Origin: Claveliimonas sp034178805
Lineage (GTDB): Bacteria > Bacillota > Clostridia > Lachnospirales > Lachnospiraceae
DNA length: 64,000 nucleotides
Assembly (NCBI RefSeq): GCF_050314255.1
Contig: NZ_JBNPMZ010000014.1
Coordinates: 1 to 64,000 of the forward strand
Direction: 5' to 3'
Position 1 is the first letter of the stretch, and each line of letters opens with the position of its first letter. Positions 45,001 to 53,352 of this stretch are shown here, in pieces. Under the pieces are notes generated by a model. The model saw nothing but the letters and a program-made list of their open reading frames with translations. It did not search any database and had not been told where the DNA came from. Made by a program: the position numbers and the translations under genes.

Positions 45001-45720
45001 AGGTTCACGGTTGCGCATGGGTTCTGAACGATAGCTGATTCCTGTGGTAGAGGAAGGCAGGCCGGTATGAGGGTCCATGGGCTGATTGCCATTTTTATCC
45101 CGTATTTCCAGCTCGTCATGGAAGAATACGGCGTATTCCCGAAATGCGGGTCTGCCGGGGGAATAAATATCTGCGAAGAGACCGCTTTCCAGCTCGTTAC
45201 CAGTCTCAGGATCCAGCCATCTGGATTGTGGAGATTCTACGATGATGGCACCGAAGAGTCCGTGAATGTTGGTTCCTTCTTCACTGCTTCTCATATCTCC
45301 CATATCGTGGAACATATACACACCCTCCCGGTCGGCAAACCAGGTGTAGGTAATCTGTTTCCGGGTGGTGGTATCTCTGTTATAGCCCACACTGGACCCA
45401 TCAGATGTCTGCACATCATAGTCCATTCCCAGAACATGGATGGAGAGATCGCGGTTCAGCGAGTGGGAGAATGAGATTATGACGCGCTCTCCTGCATTTG
45501 CCCGTATGACAAGAGGCTTCACTTCCTCATACGGCTGAGGAGTTTCTAGAGAGAAATTACGCAGTGCTTCCCTCCGAATACGGGAGGCATCTTTCTTTAG
45601 TACATATAGAAGTCCATTTGGGTCATAATCACCGTATTTGTTGTAAACAATCGGAATTTCGATTGCTTCGATCTCATAGTAACGGGTCCGCTCAGGACAG
45701 GGGTAGTTACAAAGTTCCAT
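42061..45720 (-). CDS. giant multicopper oxidase-like protein (six cupredoxin domains, MnxG-like)
   Basis: A 1219-residue protein made of three two-domain cupredoxin repeats, each opening with a PLVIRANAGE-like strand (residues 69, 512 and 883). One complete copper-ligand set is visible: HVFHLHNHQW (288-297) and HCHLYPHFHEGM (341-352, including the type 1 Cys-His-Met) in repeat 1, HIHLVKF (552-558) and FHDHLFANSHQLHG (597-610) in repeat 2; the corresponding positions elsewhere are degenerate (HVFNLTGLSW at 742). Length and the L3/L4-before-L1/L2 order recall MnxG, the Bacillus Mn(II) oxidase. No signal peptide is seen. It follows a DUF2935 gene by 14 bases. Substrate unknown. Confidence 0.85.
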   Translation of the reverse strand: MELCNYPCPERTRYYEIEAIEIPIVYNKYGDYDPNGLLYVLKKDASRIRREALRNFSLETPQPYEEVKPLVIRANAGERVIISFSHSLNRDLSIHVLGMDYDVQTSDGSSVGYNRDTTTRKQITYTWFADREGVYMFHDMGDMRSSEEGTNIHGLFGAIIVESPQSRWLDPETGNELESGLFADIYSPGRPAFREYAVFFHDELEIRDKNGNQPMDPHTGLPSSTTGISYRSEPMRNREPLTDDHADTGEDISMSSWVYGDPAPPIPRAYVGDPSKIRLIHGGVKETHVFHLHNHQWRLESENPVSTILDSITLGPQECYTLDILHGAGSLTGTIGDVIFHCHLYPHFHEGMWTLWRIHDRLEDGTGRLPDGTVIPPLMPLKDREAPPPKDEDHPGYPNFINGTFGERPLQPPLGILNSDDDSIILPTDMERANFVENYAPGALYSETCPCSEHTEVKVFEIALVQAKVTYNRYGWNDPQGRFFVLKEDLEFHGGLDSYIRKVEEQKIRVEPLVIRANAGDCIEIRLTNLLPEYIEESPFQMKTLTDFAAYHIHLVKFDTIVSDGAANGWNNIAGARQYETLIERFFADTELNTVFFHDHLFANSHQLHGVFGALIIEEAGATFHSPRSGRELRRGTQAVIHRRDGTSFREFALFVHDFAYLFDKDGNALNPPAVPGSHDDPGVMGINYRCEPMRERLKKGEDPAYIFSSLVHQDPATPILETYPGDEIIIRLLDGAHEEQHVFNLTGLSWQREIADPHSPTVASQTLGISEAFNLRITKKYYPGDYLYYFGGVDDVWLGLWGILRAYDHPVKHLKPLCSRKDSILPLPLCPDKDAVIRKYEIAAIQRNIPYNHHGDHDPDGLLFVPLEDADCALYGNYQPKPLILRANAGEWIEVTLHNLFNPAHPIEYFDYPRVPLDYRYQPSMRVSLNPQFLHYDPVCDSGINVGYNNREQTVGVGESKKYLWYADKEYGPCIIQSFGDIRNHRYHGLFGTIIIEPAGASWYRSCSLARAMYEEEAVITAPGVESFRECVLMIQNGIRMLDSEGELVKTIQEDDGDAIDAEDTGEKGYNYRSERFANRLKRSSRISRIFNSRIHGDPATPLFRAYTGERVIFRTMMPADKPRNVELTIHGHKWKEQPSDPFSRVIPLQGGISIGNTFSMELEDGASCPGDYLYRSGSLKWDVESGMWGIFRVMKQGIGCRCRNVCHKILQCISTDK

Positions 45721-45734
45721 ATCTCATCCTCCTT

Positions 45735-46670
45735 CTACCTGGTTCGTCCGGTTTCCAGCATACGGATATAGTGATTTGCTTCCCGGAGTACATGGTCGGC
45801 CAGGAGAGGCAGAATAATGGACGAAATCTGACAGTCAAGAATGCCTTTTGTTCCGGTGGCTTTAAAGTCGCGGTATTTCAAAGTTTCTTCCAGAGATTTT
45901 TCCGTCATGGCATTCGCACGGCAATTCTGTTTTCTGGCTTCGTGGAGGAGTCGGGAGTAGTCTTTGGAAAAACTGTCGGCAGTTTCTATTAACTGTGCTT
46001 CTGACGGATCCAGCAAACCGCGGATAAACCATGCATGCTCCATCATGATCCGATTCCAGAAATTCTCGGTCTCATACAGATTCTGGTAGGAAATACTTCT
46101 GTTGGTCATAAGCTGCTCTACGATGTCGCGGTATAGTCTGGCTTCTCTGGTGATGTGCTCAATAAGCAGAGGATAATTGACCGTGAAGAGTTGTGCATTA
46201 TTTACCCTGTTCAGGATACGCTCTTTGAAACAGATCAGATCTGTCAGAAGATTAAGAGCACGTTCATTAATCTGTATAACTGTTTGATATAAAGAAGAAA
46301 TTTCGCCTTTTATACAACCACAGCGGAGTCTCTGTGCTAATCCGGTAAGATTGCTGTCGATGGGAATGCCGCTTAAGGTTTCGGTTTTCTCTTCGGCACA
46401 GACGGTAAATTCAGTGACCAGTTCGCTGGATCGAAGAATAGGTTCCTGAACGACTCCGTCAGCAATTTCCAGAGTGTCCCGCAGAAGCTCTTCAAACTCA
46501 CAGCGGAAATGGTGCGCTTCTTCAATAAACTCTTTTTCGCAGCAGGGAAAGCCTGCTTCCAGGAAAAGAGAGTGTTCTTTCATGATTCTTGCAAAGAAAA
46601 GATGAGTCTCTATTGAGAGTACAATGTAATCATTCAAGAGAAAAATAAATTTTCTGTTGATATTGTCCAT
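45735..46670 (-). CDS. DUF2935 domain protein (ferritin-like helical bundle)
   Basis: A 311-residue all-helical protein of the DUF2935 family with two repeats of the metal-like motif: LFFARIMKEHSLFLEAGF (residues 24-41) and FWNRIMMEHAWFIRGLLDPSE (in the second half); Glu/His spacing suggests a di-metal four-helix bundle. It is upstream of the copper oxidase and probably co-transcribed. The first 17 or so residues and the ATG at 46670 derive from the antisense of the truncated response regulator, so the original start and promoter seem to have been lost at a rearrangement joint near 46620-46640. Confidence 0.8.
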   Translation of the reverse strand: MDNINRKFIFLLNDYIVLSIETHLFFARIMKEHSLFLEAGFPCCEKEFIEEAHHFRCEFEELLRDTLEIADGVVQEPILRSSELVTEFTVCAEEKTETLSGIPIDSNLTGLAQRLRCGCIKGEISSLYQTVIQINERALNLLTDLICFKERILNRVNNAQLFTVNYPLLIEHITREARLYRDIVEQLMTNRSISYQNLYETENFWNRIMMEHAWFIRGLLDPSEAQLIETADSFSKDYSRLLHEARKQNCRANAMTEKSLEETLKYRDFKATGTKGILDCQISSIILPLLADHVLREANHYIRMLETGRTR

Positions 46671-47255
46671 AATGGCAAGGATGCTTTGGAGTATTTTTAT
46701 AACGGAGACTATGATGCAATTGTATTGGACATCATGATGCCGGAGATGAACGGTTTGCAGGTGCTGGAAAATATAAGAAAAGGGAGATCGGGTATCCCGA
46801 TTATGATGCTGACGGCAAAGGGAGAAATCGAAGACCGTGTGGCCGGTCTGGAAGCGGGAGCGGATGATTACCTTCCCAAACCGTTTTCAACCAGGGAATT
46901 TGTTGCGAGAGTTAAAGCTCTTGCCCGAAGAAATGATAATTATGCAGGCAGTATTCTGAGTCTGGGGAATGTCCAGCTGGACTGTAATCGCTATGAATTA
47001 TCTTCAGGGAGTAAGTCGGTAAGGCTTAATAATAAGGAATATCAGCTGATGGAGCTCTTTCTCAGACACCCGCATTTTGTGTTTTCCTCGGAGCATATTA
47101 TGGACAAGGTCTGGGGACAGGATTCAGAGGCGGGAATGGATGTTGTCTGGACCTATATCGGTTTCGTGAGAAGAAAACTGAAAATGCTGGAGGCAGATAT
47201 TGAAATCAGGACTGTCCGTGGAGCAGGATATATACTGGAGGAAAACAAATGCTGA
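46617..47255 (+). pseudogene. OmpR-type response regulator lacking its N-terminus
   Basis: The frame reads from 46617 as EYNVIIQEKNKFSVDIVHNG and continues into DYDAIVLDIMMPEMNGL (phospho-acceptor Asp), MMLTAKG, the Lys in YLPKPFST and a full winged HTH (LNNKEYQLMELFLRHP, TVRGAGYIL). A stop at 46614-46616 precedes it and no ATG or GTG is available; TTG 46686 would give 189 residues. About 30 residues, including beta strand 1 and the acidic Asp/Glu pair, are missing, so phosphorylation should fail. The cognate kinase overlaps its end and is intact. Confidence 0.8.
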
Positions 47256-48478
47256 AAAAGATGAAACTTCGCTTCATTCTGGCAGCTATGACTGCTTTTG
47301 GAGCTGTTATGATCGTATTGGTTCTGGGGATAAATATAATTACTTATTCGGTTACAGCAGGAAGACAGGATAAAATGCTTGCGGGAATCATGGAATATGA
47401 GCAGATGAAAATGTCCCTGCCTGTGGCGGATATGCCTATGATATCAGAGATGCCGTGGGCGAACGGTCCGGAGGCGGATTTTACAACCCGCTTTTTTTGT
47501 GTGCATTGTGATGAGCTGGGGATAATTGAAAGTATTTCAAGGGAGCATATCTCGTCCATAGATAGGGCCACGGCTCAGTTTTATTTGGAAAAGGTAATGT
47601 CGAAGGATCAGAAAAATGGTTATGTGGAAGAATACCGTTATATGATACAAAAAGATGCAGATGGTTTTACGGTTGGGTTTCTGAATGTATCCAATGAACA
47701 GAGATTTGTGCATTCTCTTTTCTGGACTTCTGTGATCATTGCTCTGGTCAGTCTTTTGGTGGTTCTTGTTCTGATTATTTTGATTTCAAATAAAGCAATC
47801 AGACCCTATGCAAAAAATATGGAGAGACAGAAGCGGTTTATCACGGATGCCGGACATGAGCTGAAGACGCCATTGACTTCCATTGCAACCAGTGCCGATA
47901 TACTTGCAATGGAGGATGAGGACAATGAGTGGATTAAAAATATTCAGAAGCAGACGGCTCGTCTGACACGTCTGGTAAGTGATCTGGTGGCACTTTCCCG
48001 TTTAGATGAGGAAATGCCATTTCCGGAAAAAGCAGAGTTTTCCATTAGCGATGCGGCGTGGGAGACGGCAGAACATTTCGCTTCTCTTGCACAGGCAGAA
48101 GGGAAAAAATATTCCCAGCATATTGAAGAGGAGCTTAAGATGGAAGGGGACAGGAGTGCGATTCAGCAGATGATGTCGATCTTACTTGATAATGCTGTCC
48201 GATATTCAGATAAGGGCGGTGAGATACATCTGGATATCTATCATAAGCATAACAAAATATATGTGGAAGTGTCGAATACCTGTGAGCTTCCGGGCGACAG
48301 CGAGTTGAATCGTCTGTTTGACCGCTTTTACCGGTTGGATGAGTCGCGTTCTTCTAATACCGGCGGTACCGGAATCGGACTTTCACTGGCGAAGGCGATT
48401 GTAGAAAATCACGGGGGAAAGATAACGGCAACCAGTAAAGATGGAAAAACCATCCTTTTTCGGGCTATATTTTCATAA
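47249..48478 (+). CDS. sensor histidine kinase
   Basis: A 409-residue membrane kinase: TM1 at residues 8-33, an extracytoplasmic sensor of about 125 residues, TM2 at 160-180, the H box DAGHELKTPLTS, N box LLDNAVRYSDKGG and G box TGGTGIGLSLAKAI. Overlaps the response-regulator remnant by seven bases, so they were one two-component operon. The ABC transporter genes downstream are preceded by 11-bp-spaced direct repeats typical of OmpR-family targets. Signal unknown. Confidence 0.93.
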   Translation: MLKKMKLRFILAAMTAFGAVMIVLVLGINIITYSVTAGRQDKMLAGIMEYEQMKMSLPVADMPMISEMPWANGPEADFTTRFFCVHCDELGIIESISREHISSIDRATAQFYLEKVMSKDQKNGYVEEYRYMIQKDADGFTVGFLNVSNEQRFVHSLFWTSVIIALVSLLVVLVLIILISNKAIRPYAKNMERQKRFITDAGHELKTPLTSIATSADILAMEDEDNEWIKNIQKQTARLTRLVSDLVALSRLDEEMPFPEKAEFSISDAAWETAEHFASLAQAEGKKYSQHIEEELKMEGDRSAIQQMMSILLDNAVRYSDKGGEIHLDIYHKHNKIYVEVSNTCELPGDSELNRLFDRFYRLDESRSSNTGGTGIGLSLAKAIVENHGGKITATSKDGKTILFRAIFS

Positions 48479-48540
48479 ATTCAAAATATATAGCATATAA
48501 ACCACACTGAATAAAAGTGTTCGCAGAATCTTCACAATTC

Positions 48541-48574
48541 ATTTCAAGTACATTTCAAGTAGAGTTTTTACAAT
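48541..48574 (+). promoter_or_regulatory. direct-repeat response-regulator site and promoter
   Basis: TTTCAAGT occurs at 48542-48549 and 48553-48560, 11 bp apart, eight bases before a TACAAT -10 at 48569-48574 and replacing a recognisable -35. Eleven-bp spacing of direct repeats overlapping the -35 is the PhoB/OmpR-type activation layout. Confidence 0.6.
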
Positions 48575-48637
48575 GAAATGGATTTATGACATGCGTGCCA
48601 GGGCTTAAATCAGAACAATATATTCAGGAGGTTTGCT

Positions 48638-49618
48638 ATGATAACAGTGGAACATTTGACAAAATGTTATGGTGATTTCATGGCTGTAAACGATCTGTCC
48701 TTTGAAATTGGTGAAGGGCATGTTTATGGATTTTTAGGACCGAACGGAGCCGGAAAATCTACAACCATGAACATTATGACAGGATGTCTGTCGGCGACAT
48801 CAGGTCAGGTTAAAATTTATGGCCATGATATTCTGGAAGAACCGGAACAGGCAAAGAAAATGATTGGATATCTTCCCGAACAGCCCCCGCTCTATATGAA
48901 TGAGACGCCTGTGGAATATCTGAAATTTGTCGGAGAGGCCAAAGGGCTGAAGGGGAAGGAATTAAAAGAACAGATTGAGGAGGTAATCGAACAGACTAAA
49001 ATCGAACAGGTGAAAAACAAACTGATATCTGCATTGTCAAAAGGATATCGGCAGAGAGTAGGAATTGCACAGGCATTGCTTGGAAATCCGAAGGTGATCA
49101 TCCTTGACGAACCGACGGTGGGACTGGATCCTATTCAGATTATCGAGATTCGGGATCTGATCAGACAGCTTGGGGAGAACCACACGGTTATACTGAGCTC
49201 CCATATTTTATCAGAGGTTCAGGCAATCTGCGACAAAGTTCTGATCATCTCTAAGGGAAAGCTGGTTGCCTTTGATGAGCCGGAAAATCTGGAGAAGCTT
49301 TTAAGTGTATCAAACGGAATTTCATTCATAACAGAGGCTTCTAAAGAGGAAATCCGGGAAATATTGTGTAATATTAATGAGATTACGCAGTGTGAATTTG
49401 AAGAGCGGGCGGATGGAATGATTGCTGTAAATATAAAGACGAAGTCGGATGATTCACAGGATATTTGTCGTCAGCTTTTCATGGCTTTTGTTGAAAAGAA
49501 AAAAGTGATTCTTCAGATGTCATCTCAGAAGGCGAATCTGGAAGATGTGTTTATCGAATTAACCGAAGGAGAGAACACAGATAACCATTCAGAGGAGAGA
49601 GAGGTGGAAGAAGAATGA
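48638..49618 (+). CDS. ABC transporter ATP-binding protein (GldA-like)
   Basis: A 326-residue ATPase with Walker A GPNGAGKST (residues 36-44), Q-loop YLPEQPPLY, signature LSKGYRQRVGIAQAL, Walker B VIILDEPTVGLDP and H-loop SSHIL. A 100-residue C-terminal extension after the ATPase matches GldA/CcmA-type proteins. AGGAGG precedes ATG 48638. Stop overlaps the permease start; energises an exporter with the next three genes. Confidence 0.93.
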   Translation: MITVEHLTKCYGDFMAVNDLSFEIGEGHVYGFLGPNGAGKSTTMNIMTGCLSATSGQVKIYGHDILEEPEQAKKMIGYLPEQPPLYMNETPVEYLKFVGEAKGLKGKELKEQIEEVIEQTKIEQVKNKLISALSKGYRQRVGIAQALLGNPKVIILDEPTVGLDPIQIIEIRDLIRQLGENHTVILSSHILSEVQAICDKVLIISKGKLVAFDEPENLEKLLSVSNGISFITEASKEEIREILCNINEITQCEFEERADGMIAVNIKTKSDDSQDICRQLFMAFVEKKKVILQMSSQKANLEDVFIELTEGENTDNHSEEREVEEE

Positions 49619-50478
49619 TTGCAGTATTAAAACACGAGCTGTCAAATTATTTTCATTCATTGACGGCTTATATTTTTTCGGCATTTTTGCTGGCGTTTGT
49701 CGGAATCGGTGCCATGCTTTACAACATTCAGTCAGCTGTAGCTAATTTCGAATATGTACTGAGTTTCGTATGTCTGGGTTTTGTAGTTATTATTCCGATT
49801 CTGACCATGCGCGTCATTGCGGAAGAAAGAAAACAGAAAACGGATCAGCTTTTATATTCTTTGCCAATCAAAACGTCTGAGATTGTGATTGGAAAATATT
49901 TTGCTCTTCTTTCCGTTTATCTGGTTCCACTTTGTATAGTAGCCGTTTATCCGGCTATTTTTGCGCAGTATGGAGAGGTATATCTGCTCACTTCATACGG
50001 TTCATTATTAGCCTTCTTTATTATGGGAGCAGCTTTCATTGCCATAGGAACCTTTATTTCTTCGCTGACAGATAATCAGGGGTTTGCGGCAGGAATTACC
50101 ATACCCGTGATTCTGCTCAATTACTATAGTGTGACACTTGCGGAATACGTATCTTCTACGGCTTTTGGTTCCCTGATTTCGCTGGTAGTGATTGCACTGC
50201 TTTTGGGGCTGATTGTCCAGTATGTGACGAAAAATGAGAATGCTGCATGTCTGACAAGTATTGTGCTGACTGCGGCTACATGTATTGCTTATTTCATAGA
50301 CAGTACGAAATTCGAGGGGCTGCTTCCTGATATTATGACGAAGTTATCTCTTTTTGAAAGATTTTATACGTTTGTCAATGGTGTTTTTGATATGACAGCC
50401 ATTGTCTATTATGTGACAGTGATTATTTTCTTTTTATTCCTGTCGGTACAATCTCTGGAAAAAAGGAGGTATAACTAA
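49615..50478 (+). CDS. ABC-2 type transporter permease (GldF-like)
   Basis: A 287-residue permease with six membrane helices (ILKHELSNYFHSLTAYIF-type N-terminus preceded by MIAV, then RVIAEERKQKTDQLLYSLPI in the cytosolic loop). The motif ERKQKTDQLLYSLP is diagnostic of the GldF/ABC-2 family. Four-base overlap with the ATPase gene. Partner of the GldG-like protein. Confidence 0.92.
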   Translation: MIAVLKHELSNYFHSLTAYIFSAFLLAFVGIGAMLYNIQSAVANFEYVLSFVCLGFVVIIPILTMRVIAEERKQKTDQLLYSLPIKTSEIVIGKYFALLSVYLVPLCIVAVYPAIFAQYGEVYLLTSYGSLLAFFIMGAAFIAIGTFISSLTDNQGFAAGITIPVILLNYYSVTLAEYVSSTAFGSLISLVVIALLLGLIVQYVTKNENAACLTSIVLTAATCIAYFIDSTKFEGLLPDIMTKLSLFERFYTFVNGVFDMTAIVYYVTVIIFFLFLSVQSLEKRRYN

Positions 50479-51935
50479 TGCAGAAGATTTCATTTATTCA
50501 GAAAATGAAACAGACAGAAAAGACGGAAGTAAACCGGATCGCTTTTCGTGGCGGAGCATATTCTCTCCTGATGACAGGAATTGTGCTGGCTATTTTAGTT
50601 GTTGTAAATATTTTTGTATCGATACTTCCCTCCACAGTTACGAAGTATGACATCAGTTCCACGAAACTGTATTCGATTACAAGTAATACCAAGGTGGTAG
50701 TCAATGCGTTGAAAAAGGATGTGACGATTTACTGGATCGTTCAGGCCGATGAGGAAGATGCTGTGATTGAGAATCTTCTTGCCAAGTATGAAAGCCTGTC
50801 AGACCATGTGAAGGTTGTTAAGAAAAATCCGGATGTTTATCCGACTTTTACGGATCAGTATACTTCGGAGGATGTGCCGAATAACAGTCTGATCGTAGAG
50901 TGTGGTGAGCAAAGCAGGTATATCAGCTACAGTGACATTTATATTTCCGAGCAAAATATGATGACGCAGTCCTATGAGACTTCCTTTGATGGAGAGGGAG
51001 CCATTACATCTGCGATTGACTATGTTGTAAGTGAAGACCTTCCACAGCTTTACATACTGGAAGGGCACGGAGAAGCGGAGCTTTCGGAAGTATTTGCTTC
51101 ACAGATTGAAAAGGAAAATATAGAGACGACTACATTCTCACTTCTCAATGAAGATTCGGTTCCGGAAGAAGCAGATTGTGTACTGATCTATGCACCGACC
51201 AGTGATATTTCTGCGGAGGAGAAGGATTTGTTAGCGGAATACGTTACTGATGGCGGTAAGCTTATGGTTCTCGCAGGACCAGTTCAAGATGGTTCTCTGG
51301 ATAATCTGTACAGTCTTTTGAGTGATTATGGGGTGGAAAAGGCAGAAGGAGTAGTCATTGAGGCCGACAGGGATCATTATGCTTTCCAGCAGCCATATAT
51401 CCTGATGCCGGACATTGCGGAAAGTGATATTACAGCATCTCTGATTGAAGAAAATTATTATGCGATTATGCCGATTGCACAGGGACTTAAGGTATCAGAC
51501 TCTTCCGGAGCGGTGACGGAGCTTCTCACGACTTCAGATGAGGCGTTCAGCAAAACGGCGGGATATGATCTTACGACATATGAAAAAGAGGATGGTGACA
51601 TTGACGGACCATTTGCAACAGCAGTATCCGTCTCCTGTGGAAATGACGGACGGATCGTCTGGTTCGCATCCTCCAATTTCCTCGATGATATGTATAACTC
51701 CTATTCATCCGGTGCAAACCTGAATCTTGGTATGAATACCCTGTCTTCTCTTATGGGAGAAAGTGAAGCAGTTGCGATCCGGAGTAAATCTCTCAACTAT
51801 AATTATCTTACGATTGACGAATCTACGGCATCGCTTTTAAAAATGATGATGATTGGCGGATTCCCGTTGATATTCTTTGTGGTTGGTATCACTGTAATCG
51901 TAAGAAGGAGGAGGCGTCAGAATGAGCAGGTCTAA
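50478..51935 (+). CDS. GldG family ABC auxiliary protein
   Basis: A 485-residue protein with one N-terminal membrane helix (residues 30-50), a large extracytoplasmic part beginning KYDISSTKLYSITSNTK, as in GldG/ABC_transp_aux proteins, and a C-terminal helix followed by RRRRRQNE. It starts at the last base of the permease gene. In clostridia this module is not linked to gliding; an export or envelope stress role is assumed. Confidence 0.88.
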   Translation: MQKISFIQKMKQTEKTEVNRIAFRGGAYSLLMTGIVLAILVVVNIFVSILPSTVTKYDISSTKLYSITSNTKVVVNALKKDVTIYWIVQADEEDAVIENLLAKYESLSDHVKVVKKNPDVYPTFTDQYTSEDVPNNSLIVECGEQSRYISYSDIYISEQNMMTQSYETSFDGEGAITSAIDYVVSEDLPQLYILEGHGEAELSEVFASQIEKENIETTTFSLLNEDSVPEEADCVLIYAPTSDISAEEKDLLAEYVTDGGKLMVLAGPVQDGSLDNLYSLLSDYGVEKAEGVVIEADRDHYAFQQPYILMPDIAESDITASLIEENYYAIMPIAQGLKVSDSSGAVTELLTTSDEAFSKTAGYDLTTYEKEDGDIDGPFATAVSVSCGNDGRIVWFASSNFLDDMYNSYSSGANLNLGMNTLSSLMGESEAVAIRSKSLNYNYLTIDESTASLLKMMMIGGFPLIFFVVGITVIVRRRRRQNEQV

Positions 51936-53325
51936 GAAAATATATGTGCTGCTTGGAGTGCTGGCTGTAATCTGCCTTATTACCTTCGGTGTCAGCAGGT
52001 ATGAGGAGAAGAAAGAGCAGATCAAAAACAGCGATGAGGTTGTACTGGAGCTGGAAACAGAGGATGTGACAGCCCTCTCATGGGAATACGATGAGCAGAC
52101 GCTGGCGTTCCACAAGGACGAGAATTGGCTGTATGATGAGGATGAAAATTTCCCGGTAAATGAGGAAAAAATCAGTGAACTGTTAGAACCATTCCAGGAA
52201 TTTGGCGTTTCTTTTATCATTGAAGATGTGGAAGATTATGGTCAGTACGGCCTGGAGGATCCTATATGTACCATTAAAATCAGTACGGAAGAGAAAGATT
52301 ATGAAATACTGTTAGGTGACTACAGTACCATGGATGAGGAACGATATGTATCAATTGGAGACGGAAATGTTTATCTTGTTCAGAATGACCCGATGGAATT
52401 CTTTGAAATTGAATTAAAAGATATGATTCAAAATGATAAAGTTCCGGAATATGATGAGGTTACTGAACTACAGTTTAAAGGCAGCCAGAATTATAAGGCA
52501 GAGAAGAAAGAAGAAAACAAAGTTACCTATAGCGATGACGATACATACTTCGTTGAAGAAGATGGTGAGGAACTGGCTCTTGATACAGCGAATGTTGAAA
52601 GTTATTTGCAGTCACTCGATGAATTGAATCTGAGTGATTATGTATCTTATGATGCATCGGAGGAGGAACTTGCTTCTTATGGTCTGGATGATCCGGAACT
52701 GACTGTGACAATGAAATACACGTATTCGGATGAGGAAGATGAAGAAGAACAGGAGGATACGTTTGTTCTCAGTATATCCCGGGATTCAAAGCAGAGAAAA
52801 GAAGAAGCTGATGAAAAAGAAGAGGATTCAGAGGAAGAAATAACGGCCTATGCAAGAGTGGGAGAATCGCCGATTATTTATAAAATTGCCGGAGAATCCT
52901 ACAAGACGTTAATGGCTGCATCTTACGATGAGCTTCGCCATCAGAAAATATTCTGGGGAGATTTTTCCGATATTCAGAAGATAGAAATTTCACTGGAAGA
53001 TCAGGAATATACACTTACAACTAAAAAGAAGGGAGACGATGTCACCTGGTATTATGAGGATGAAGAGTTAGAAATTGACGATTTTAAGCAGGCTCTTAAT
53101 TCTCTTTCGACTACGGATTTTACAGATGAAAAACCATCCGATAAGGAAGAAATCAGTCTTACGATCTATCTGGACAATGAAAATCAACCCGAAGTGCAGA
53201 TAGAGTTATTCAGGTATGATGGAAACAACTGTCTGGCGGTTGTGGATGGAGAGCCGACAGCACTTGTTGAGAGAAATGCTGTGGTTGATCTGGTGGAGGC
53301 AGTCAATGCGATTGTACTGAACTGA
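51922..53325 (+). CDS. DUF4340 domain-containing protein
   Basis: A 467-residue very acidic protein with one N-terminal membrane anchor (KKIYVLLGVLAVICLITFGV) and two to three copies of the DUF4340 fold (YGLEDPICTIKISTEEKDYEI, YGLDDPELTVTMKYT). Glu/Asp-rich linkers (DEEDEEEQED, EEADEKEEDSEEE) lie between them. Overlaps the GldG-like gene by 14 bases; DUF4340 proteins routinely accompany GldG and are thought to be extracytoplasmic partners. Confidence 0.9.
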   Translation: MSRSKKIYVLLGVLAVICLITFGVSRYEEKKEQIKNSDEVVLELETEDVTALSWEYDEQTLAFHKDENWLYDEDENFPVNEEKISELLEPFQEFGVSFIIEDVEDYGQYGLEDPICTIKISTEEKDYEILLGDYSTMDEERYVSIGDGNVYLVQNDPMEFFEIELKDMIQNDKVPEYDEVTELQFKGSQNYKAEKKEENKVTYSDDDTYFVEEDGEELALDTANVESYLQSLDELNLSDYVSYDASEEELASYGLDDPELTVTMKYTYSDEEDEEEQEDTFVLSISRDSKQRKEEADEKEEDSEEEITAYARVGESPIIYKIAGESYKTLMAASYDELRHQKIFWGDFSDIQKIEISLEDQEYTLTTKKKGDDVTWYYEDEELEIDDFKQALNSLSTTDFTDEKPSDKEEISLTIYLDNENQPEVQIELFRYDGNNCLAVVDGEPTALVERNAVVDLVEAVNAIVLN

Positions 53326-53352
53326 TAGTTGGGGGCTTTGAACCCCAACTAT
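53325..53352. terminator. bidirectional terminator, GTTGGGG type hairpin
   Basis: ATAGTTGGGG (53325-53334) pairs perfectly with CCCCAACTAT (53343-53352) around the loop GCTTTGAA, between the convergent DUF4340 and ABC-F genes. The core is almost identical to the hairpin at 39157-39178. Confidence 0.85.
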
